A DNA stretch of 64,000 bases from Diorhabda sublineata. Its lineage: Eukaryota > Arthropoda > Insecta > Coleoptera > Chrysomelidae. The notes under the pieces are model-generated. The model searched no databases and had not been told where the DNA came from. It worked only from the letters and a program-made list of their open reading frames with translations. The stretch is from assembly GCF_026230105.1 (NCBI RefSeq), contig NC_079477.1, positions 18,481,001-18,545,000 of the forward strand. The letters run 5' to 3'. Each line of letters begins with the position of its first letter. Position 1 is the first letter of the stretch. Both the position numbers and the translations under genes were made by a program. This document shows positions 59,049-64,000 of the stretch, piece after piece.

Positions 59049-59051
<3 letters not shown>
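57108..59051 (+). mobile_element. R1-clade non-LTR retrotransposon, 5' truncated, bounded by (TA)n on both sides
   Basis: The body is 1.9 kb: an open reverse-transcriptase/C-terminal frame (57113-58816) and a 235-bp 3' UTR ending CTAGATGTG before (TA)n. There is no poly(A) tail; the 3' UTR goes straight into the TA tract at 59052-59106. The endonuclease domain is absent, so the copy is 5' truncated just upstream of the reverse transcriptase. The same dinucleotide on both sides fits insertion into a pre-existing (TA)n array. R1-clade families are known for target specificity, including microsatellite-targeting ones such as Waldo and Mino. Confidence 0.85.
57113..58816 (+). CDS. R1-clade ORF2 fragment: reverse transcriptase and C-terminal CCHC finger (567 codons, uninterrupted)
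   Basis: There is no genuine start: the frame opens at a TTG and simply emerges from the (TA)n tract, so the protein is N-terminally truncated. Residues 22-33 (KPKKAAGPDKLS) begin the reverse transcriptase. The motifs are RPLCLLDCMGKILE (87-100), QFGFRKGISTVDAL (121-134), motif A LDVRNAF with Asp161, motif B GVPQGSVLGP (212-221), and YADD at 245-248. TLDTGATMKKHI lies in the thumb. Near the C terminus LTGHGCFEAYFHRF precedes a finger C515-x2-C518-x7-H526-x4-C531, the arrangement typical of R1-clade ORF2. The absence of any stop or frameshift over 1.7 kb marks it as a recent insertion. Confidence 0.88.

Positions 59052-59106
<55 letters not shown>
59052..59106. repeat. (TA)n microsatellite, right border of the R1-clade element
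   Basis: About 27 TA units follow immediately after the element's 3' end (GATGTG). Confidence 0.97.
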
Positions 59107-59111
<5 letters not shown>

Positions 59112-59549
59112 AATAAGAAGGGGAGAAAGGGGAATTGACACAATTTGCTCTCAAATGAAACAAAAAAATGAGGAACATTTGATTAGTACTACACATAAGG
59201 AGCAAAATTAAAAAGATATTGTAAAAAAAGTTTAATATCATCACAAATTTGGTTAATTGAGAGGAAAGGGGAAAAGAGGAGACTGATTTTGTTGTTTCTG
59301 TATTCTGCTTGTCATGCACATATATTTTAGGAGGATAGACTATTATAGAAGCTCTCAACATTATTATTTCAGCATTAGATTATATTTTTCTTCATTGAAT
59401 TTGATAATATTGTTGATACTTCTGTAATTATTATATAGTGGATGAAAGAAAGGATCTCCATTCTTTTCGAATTGAATGAGAGGCCAAGAAACTAATTTTT
59501 TGTTAATAATAGAATTATAGTATCATCTTCAATAAAATAGAAGGTTTCT
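59107..59549. other. No gene recognised
   Basis: A-rich and purine-rich + strand (for example near 59120-59160 and 59265-59280), with no frame or repeat of note. Confidence 0.5.
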
Positions 59550-60503
59550 TATAAATAATTCCATTGTTCACTTTGTTTATTACATAATCATACAAAACGA
59601 AAGCCTTAGTATTCGAAGTACAGCTCATTGTATTCTAAAGTTTTAACGCAACGTTCAGCAAGATCTTTGAGATTATTCCTTGGGCTTAGATGCATATAAT
59701 TGTTGCACATCATTTTCTACATCTCCTTTGGAATCAAATTTTTTCCTATGCTAAATTTTGGTAATGGAACTGAATAAATAGTAATCTGACAGTGCAAGGT
59801 CCGGACTAAATGCTAGATTTGGTAGGAACTCAATCCCATCAAGTTCTTCGATCTTATTCTGCGCAACTTTTGCAAAATGTGGCTTATTATTGTCTTGTTC
59901 TTGTTGTAAGAGAACCGGCTTTTCCATAAGAAAACCTGATATTTCCCCAATAAACCTTATAAATTTCCATCAGCTATCCACTTTATACCTCGGCATCGGA
60001 AACTCAGCGATCTAAGATGATTTCGAAATACACTAAACCTATAATCCCACCAGACACACAACAAGGCTTTCTGCTCGATCGACCTCTCGTTACGAGGGTT
60101 TCTGGTAATTGTCTTTTGTCCAACCCCTGATTTTCAATGTTCGAGTTGTTCAGATAAATTCATGTTTCATCACAATTAACAATGCGTTTAATATAACTAT
60201 CATATTTCAGCAGGACAAGGAGATGATCGCACTTCTCTATTCGTCGACTAGCTTGAATGTTGGTTAATTCGTGTAGCACTATGCATCTTTGTGGATCTTA
60301 TCTAATGCTTTCAAATGGCGATATATGTTATGCTTTCCTTGAAACCTCATTATCCCATGCAAACAATCTTCAAGCGTCAAATATAACTATTAAAACCATT
60401 AAACCAACGACGTGTCTGCCCTTCTATTTCACATATTTTCTTAGTGCCACGATTGCTTTAACCTTGTGTTTCCGTAATGTATTAACCATGCACGAATTTC
60501 ATA
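59550..60503 (-). pseudogene. mariner transposase pseudogene, nearly complete
   Basis: A minus-strand ATG at 60503 starts MKFVHG. The next readable block is KKICEIEGQTRRWFNGFNSY, the mariner helix-turn-helix 'IcxveGxxxxrxvxrWFxrF'. Near 60205 KRIVNCDET with YLNNSN gives the first Asp in 'RIVTCDExW'. GGIIGLVYFEIIL follows as in 'GviHyexlxpG'. In later frames the sequence gives the damaged 'HDNA' region, FLPNLAFSPDLALSDYYLF with the third Asp, HRKKFDSKGDVENDVQQLYA and an end near 59560. It is broken by many stops. A shorter relative with a central deletion lies at 44610-45235. Confidence 0.75.
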
Positions 60504-61255
60504 TTTATCACAATATATACTAGCTATCATAAAAACAGAAAATTTTATGTAGAAGATAAAAATATTTGTGATTAATTAGTTGAATCGGTGTAAGACTTTG
60601 GCTATCATAATCCCATCGTTGAATATATTTATTGATTAATCTTCGTTCCATCTTGTATCCTCCAGGAACTTCTTTTTCGCTATTAATTATTTGATCCATA
60701 ATTGAATTGAACAGGAATGGGCTTTTACCGTTATCCCTGATACAGAAATGGAATAAAGTCAATATTTAATATCTTTATTTCATGGTTACTTCTAACTATT
60801 TTTCTCAAAATACAGCACAAAGGAATTTCAAAAGTAATATCAGCAACAGGTAGAATTGTTGATTCAATGTGTCGGCCAATAGAAAAGAGTCATGGATTGA
60901 TTAATCTATTGTTCAGTCACTTTTATAATCCCATCTGTGAGGTTTGAGCTATATGAATCTATTCATTATCACCGCTATTTATGCGCCACGTAACAATTAT
61001 TAAATTAAAAGATATTGTTAATTATATCTCATAAATTATGCCCTTTAGCCATGTACAAACTGTAATTCTTATTTGAAAAAGTGAAGTAATATCGACTGAA
61101 ACATTAACTTTACTATTTCTTAAAATCTATGAGATTAATAAAAAATTTCTACCTTATTTCTACGTATCAAACGTTGTACGAGGACTAAATAAAAGCTATT
61201 CTATATAAATTCGAGGAAAAGGCAAATATTAAAGAGACTCGATATCGAACAATTA
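60504..61255. other. No supported gene; one coding-like minus frame
   Basis: The minus-strand frame 60762-60520 (80 codons) contains MDQIINSEKEVPGGYKMERR then LINKYIQRWDYDSQ, with a composition that looks like real coding sequence, but I do not recognise it. It could be an exon or transposon-derived. The rest is AT-rich and closed. Confidence 0.3.
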
Positions 61256-61259
61256 TTAA
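61256..61259. repeat. piggyBac target-site duplication, left (TTAA)
   Basis: TTAA directly precedes the terminal inverted repeat CACGTTGACTGCC; the partner TTAA is at 63564-63567. Confidence 0.9.
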
Positions 61260-61403
61260 CACGTTGACTGCCACAGTAATTTTCAGATTTCTGGCCAAAA
61301 ATGAAATTTTGATTTTATTACATTATATTATTAAAAAGTCTAAATCTAGAGCATAGTTAAAAAATAAAAGAGTAAAAACGTATTTTCCTAAAAAAAAATG
61401 TTG

Positions 61404-61474
61404 TACGAATTATCTCGTAGTTGGCATCGGAAACAGTAATCTCTTCTCGGAAGCCAATTACGAGTTTATTCGTA
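61404..61474. promoter_or_regulatory. piggyBac left subterminal palindromes (two copies)
   Basis: TACGAATTATCTCGTAG (61404-61420, followed by TTGGC) and TTACGAGTTTATTCGTAG (from about 61457) are related palindromes located between the left end and the transposase start. Similar copies occur at the right end. They are presumed transposase-binding sites; they also lie in the likely promoter region. Confidence 0.6.
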
Positions 61475-61628
61475 GGCACACCTGCACTGACTTGTCGCTT
61501 CGCTAATACTGAATCATTCATTGCGTCATCATCGTCCGCGTCAGTTATATCTCAGACATTGTTGAGTGCATTACTTACGTCTTTCTTGTGTGTTCTTTTT
61601 ATAATTATTGAATTACTAAGAACTCAAT

Positions 61629-63299
61629 ATGGATAGGAAAAGACCATTGACTCAAAGTGAAATTGATTACTACTTAAATATAAGTGATTCGGAATTTGAT
61701 GAGCTTTCTGGCGTGAATAGCAGTAGCGATTATGAACCTTCTGAGAATTCAAGTGATAGTGAAGATGAAGTCGTCTCAAAATCTGAAGATGATCCGGAAC
61801 CTGAAGATAACGCCGATGATTCTCAAGCAACAACATCAAATGCGAATGATAATTTGTGGACAGAAACTCAACAGAGTCCTGAATTATTTATTTTTAAAGA
61901 AAAGGTTGGTGTGAAATTGGATACGACAAATTTTACAGTTCAAACGCTAGTGGACTTATTTTTTTCGGACGATTTTCTTGCCTTACTGGTGGAACAAACT
62001 AATTTATATGCTGCGCAAGAAATTGAAAAACGCACAACAATAAAGAAAACCAACAGGTTATCAAATTGGCAAAACGTTAGTGTTGCTGAGATGAAAGTTT
62101 TTATTGGACTTCTGCTGCAAATGGGACCTTGCTCTTTTCCATCAATTGAACATTACTGGAGCACAAACGAGCTATATAATGTACACTTTTGGCGCTCACA
62201 TATGAGTCGAAATCGATTCCAGTTGTTACTTCGTTATTTTCATTTGGTTGATAACTCAATACCATCTACCGACAGATTATACAAGGTAAGACCAATTCTA
62301 AATCATTTCAACAATATTATGCGGGAAAACTATGTACCAGATAAAAATATTTGTATTGATGAGTCTATGATGCTATAGCGGAGAAGATTGATTTTCCGCC
62401 AATACATAAAAAATAAGAAACACAAATATGGGATCAAACTGTATGAACTTTGTGAGTCCGATGGTCTCGTTATGAAAATAAAGATTTATAGAGGAAAATC
62501 TGAGAAAACTGTCAATAACGTAGGCCACACTACTGATGTTGTTTTATATTTACTTGAGGACTATCTCGATAAAGGATACACGGTTTTCATGGATAATTTT
62601 TATAATTCTGTTACACTTACAAAACTGTTAAATACACGAAAAACGTATGTGTGTGGAACCCTACGAAATAACAGAAAAGGGAACCCTAGAGATTTGGTAA
62701 ATCGTAAATTGAAAAAAGGGGAGTGTATTTGGCAGCGAAATGGTCCTGTTACTGTTTGCAAATGGAAAGACAAGCGAGATGTCCTTTGCATTTCAAACAT
62801 GCATGTTGTTGAAATGATAGAAGTGCCCAATCGCAATGGAAAAATTTCTATGAAACCGAATATAATTCGAGATTACAACAATGGAATGTCTGGCATTGAC
62901 CGATCAGATCAAATGCTTTCGTATTATTCATCTCTAAGAAAGACTATTAGATGGCCCAAAAAGGTTGCATTCCACATTATAGAGGTTTACATCCACAATG
63001 CTCACAAAATTTTTAAAAAAGTTACATCTTCTAACATAAAACTGATAAAGTTCAGAGAGGAATTCGTGCTCGCATTGATTGGACAAGAAATTCAACACGT
63101 TACGAAAAAGAGTAAATTGCAAAGTATCCATTATTTAGAGAGTTTACCGCCTACCGAAAAAAAACAGCGTCTAACGAAACCATGTCGCATATGTAACCAA
63201 GGAAAAAAACGCCGAGAAACGCGTTATTACTGTCCAGTATGTAGTGGAAAGCCAGCTCTGTGTGTGGAAGGTTGTTTTAAAAAGTTCCACAAACAGTAA
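61629..63299 (+). pseudogene. piggyBac transposase with a single in-frame stop
   Basis: The frame runs 556 codons from ATG 61629 to TAA 63297, interrupted only by TAG at 62376-62378. The N terminus is acidic (ISDSEFDELSG, SSDSEDEVV), as in piggyBac-derived (PGBD4-like) proteins. The catalytic triad is visible: Asp244 in NICIDESMM, Asp322 in VFMDNFYNS and Asp424 in GIDRSDQM, with spacings of 78 and 102 residues, as in active piggyBac. The C terminus has a Cys/His-rich domain (CRIC..CPVC..C..C..H, about 515-550), a zinc-binding DNA-recognition domain in this family. The stop falls six codons after Asp244, so any product ends before the second Asp. The base change from a Trp codon is an inference. 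Confidence 0.93.
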
Positions 63300-63443
63300 A
63301 TATTATTATACTTCTGTAATTTGACTTAATTCTTACACTTACATTTTTTATGTTCCTTTTCAAATAAATTGTCTTTTATGCAAGCCAACATTGATTTTTT
63401 GTTCTTTCCCAAGAAGCCATCTATCGATATTAGCACTGATATA

Positions 63444-63548
63444 TTACGAGTTTAATCGTAGCAACACAAGAATGGCAAGTGAATACAGTACGAGATAACT
63501 CGTAGTTGGCGTCCTTGAAAAGATCGCTACCTACGAGTTATCTCGTAG
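63444..63548. promoter_or_regulatory. piggyBac right subterminal palindromes (three copies)
   Basis: TTACGAGTTTAATCGTAGC (from 63444), TACGAGATAACTCGTAG (63489-63505, followed by TTGGC) and CTACGAGTTATCTCGTAG (63531-63548, followed by TCGGC and the terminal repeat). The last is a perfect 7-bp-arm palindrome. They are presumed transposase-binding sites. Confidence 0.65.
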
Positions 63549-63563
63549 TCGGCAGTCAATGTG

Positions 63564-63567
63564 TTAA
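63564..63567. repeat. piggyBac target-site duplication, right (TTAA)
   Basis: TTAA follows the right end GTCAATGTG, matching 61256-61259. Confidence 0.9.
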
Positions 63568-64000
63568 AGGTTCACCATTGCATTGGAAAATAGGAGCTCC
63601 GTTCATTCTTATTGAGAAAGCTATTCATAAGAAAAGGTGAAAAAATTTAAATTCACATAAAAAATATAATCAAATTCACATATAATATGAAGTCATGATT
63701 ACATTGGAAAAATTGAAATTACCAAGTTGCTACCTTAGGAAAACAGAATATAAATTCGGGCATCGATGGCAACGAAAATAAAGAATACTCTGATTTATCG
63801 GGTATTAAGGAAACTATCAACGAACATGAAATATGTTCAAGTGAAGGAAAATCTTTCACAAATTTGACCAAAATTAAGATTAATTGAACATGTAAAGTAT
63901 AGTTTCATCACATGTGAGTTTTTTAATAGTAAATCAAACAATTTTATTTAGATTTTATTTTCAGTTTCATATAATGCCTTTTTTAATTAATAATATTTCT
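63568..64000. other. No supported gene; possible short open frame
   Basis: After an acceptor-like TTGCTACCTTAG (ends about 63739) a + strand frame of about 48 codons (QNINSGIDGNENKEYS.. to TKIKIN, stop near 63888) is open and hydrophilic. I cannot assign it; it may be chance. Confidence 0.3.

Larger units (their letters stand above)
61260..63563 (+). mobile_element. piggyBac element, complete with both ends (2304 bp)
   Basis: The left end is CACGTTGACTGCCAC. The right end read inward is CACATTGACTGCCGAC, giving a ~15-bp inverted repeat with two mismatches, and TTAA flanks both sides. One + strand transposase (61629-63299) fills the centre. Close to both ends lie palindromes of the form TACGAG-N5-CTCGTA or related (61404-61420, 61458-61474, 63444-63461, 63489-63505, 63531-63548), two of them followed by the same TTGGC/TCGGC sequence. 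The only visible defect is one in-frame stop in the transposase. Given TTAA and a trans-acting transposase it should still be recognisable to the enzyme. Confidence 0.92.

Noticed and set aside
59038..59361. 107-codon minus-strand frame with (YI)n
   Set aside because: It is largely a translation of the TA microsatellite and A/G-rich DNA. No motif.
61732..61914. Frames overlapping the piggyBac transposase in other phases
   Set aside because: They are shadows of the transposase; the acidic N-terminal coding repeats keep the other frames open.
1..64000. CRISPR arrays, operons, ribosome binding sites, rRNA
   Set aside because: Nothing of the kind is visible. The exon-intron structure and transposon content are eukaryotic.

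Overview
This window looks like AT-rich insect nuclear DNA: roughly two thirds A+T by eye, gt..ag introns, scattered (TA)n tracts, and no prokaryotic gene arrangement. Only one host gene can be supported, a zona pellucida (ZP) domain gene on the + strand. Its exons at 36326-36537, 39962-40119, 45604-45840 and 49901-50048 join in compatible phases and together read through most of a ZP domain of the insect cuticle/apical-matrix type. The signal-peptide exon(s) and the exons after the ZP domain were not found. The order of insect cannot be fixed from the sequence; the transposon mix would fit a beetle or another transposon-rich insect, but that is inference.

Nearly everything else that can be recognised is transposable-element DNA, mostly decayed. 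0-12 kb: a transposase helix-turn-helix fragment, a 640-bp hAT derivative with a perfect 8-bp target duplication, a restriction-like endonuclease fragment of an R2/R4-type retroelement, a pogo-type transposase tail, and a nearly full-length Tc1/mariner-like transposase pseudogene with unusually wide D-to-E spacing. 12-30 kb: mariner and Tc1 relics, a diverged ~130-bp tandem repeat, a Jockey 3' end, and a nested cluster at 19.6-22.6 kb in which an RTE-like element is broken by a ~1.1-kb inverted-repeat element with a CACTT target duplication and by a Ty3/gypsy fragment. An RNase H relic and more transposase relics follow. 31-34.6 kb: an antisense I-like non-LTR element with an ORF1-ORF2 layout and a clear internal deletion.

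36-50 kb: the ZP gene, whose introns hold several transposon relics, mostly antisense to the gene. 51-57 kb: a Jockey relic, a mariner end next to (TA)n, a possible PIF/Harbinger-like inverted-repeat element, and a Penelope-like element whose reverse transcriptase and GIY-YIG endonuclease parts lie head to head. 57-64 kb: the two youngest-looking elements. One is an R1-clade retrotransposon fragment with a 567-codon open frame, bounded on both sides by long (TA)n tracts. The other is a complete piggyBac element (TTAA duplication, terminal inverted repeats, five subterminal palindromes) whose transposase carries a single in-frame stop just after its first catalytic aspartate.

No rRNA, tRNA or CRISPR array was recognised. 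The points most worth following up are the (TA)n-bounded R1 element, the palindromic subterminal array of the piggyBac element, the three copies of the wide-spacing Tc1/mariner-like family, the unassigned 1.1-kb inverted-repeat element, and the ZP gene with a phase-compatible candidate alternative terminal exon.
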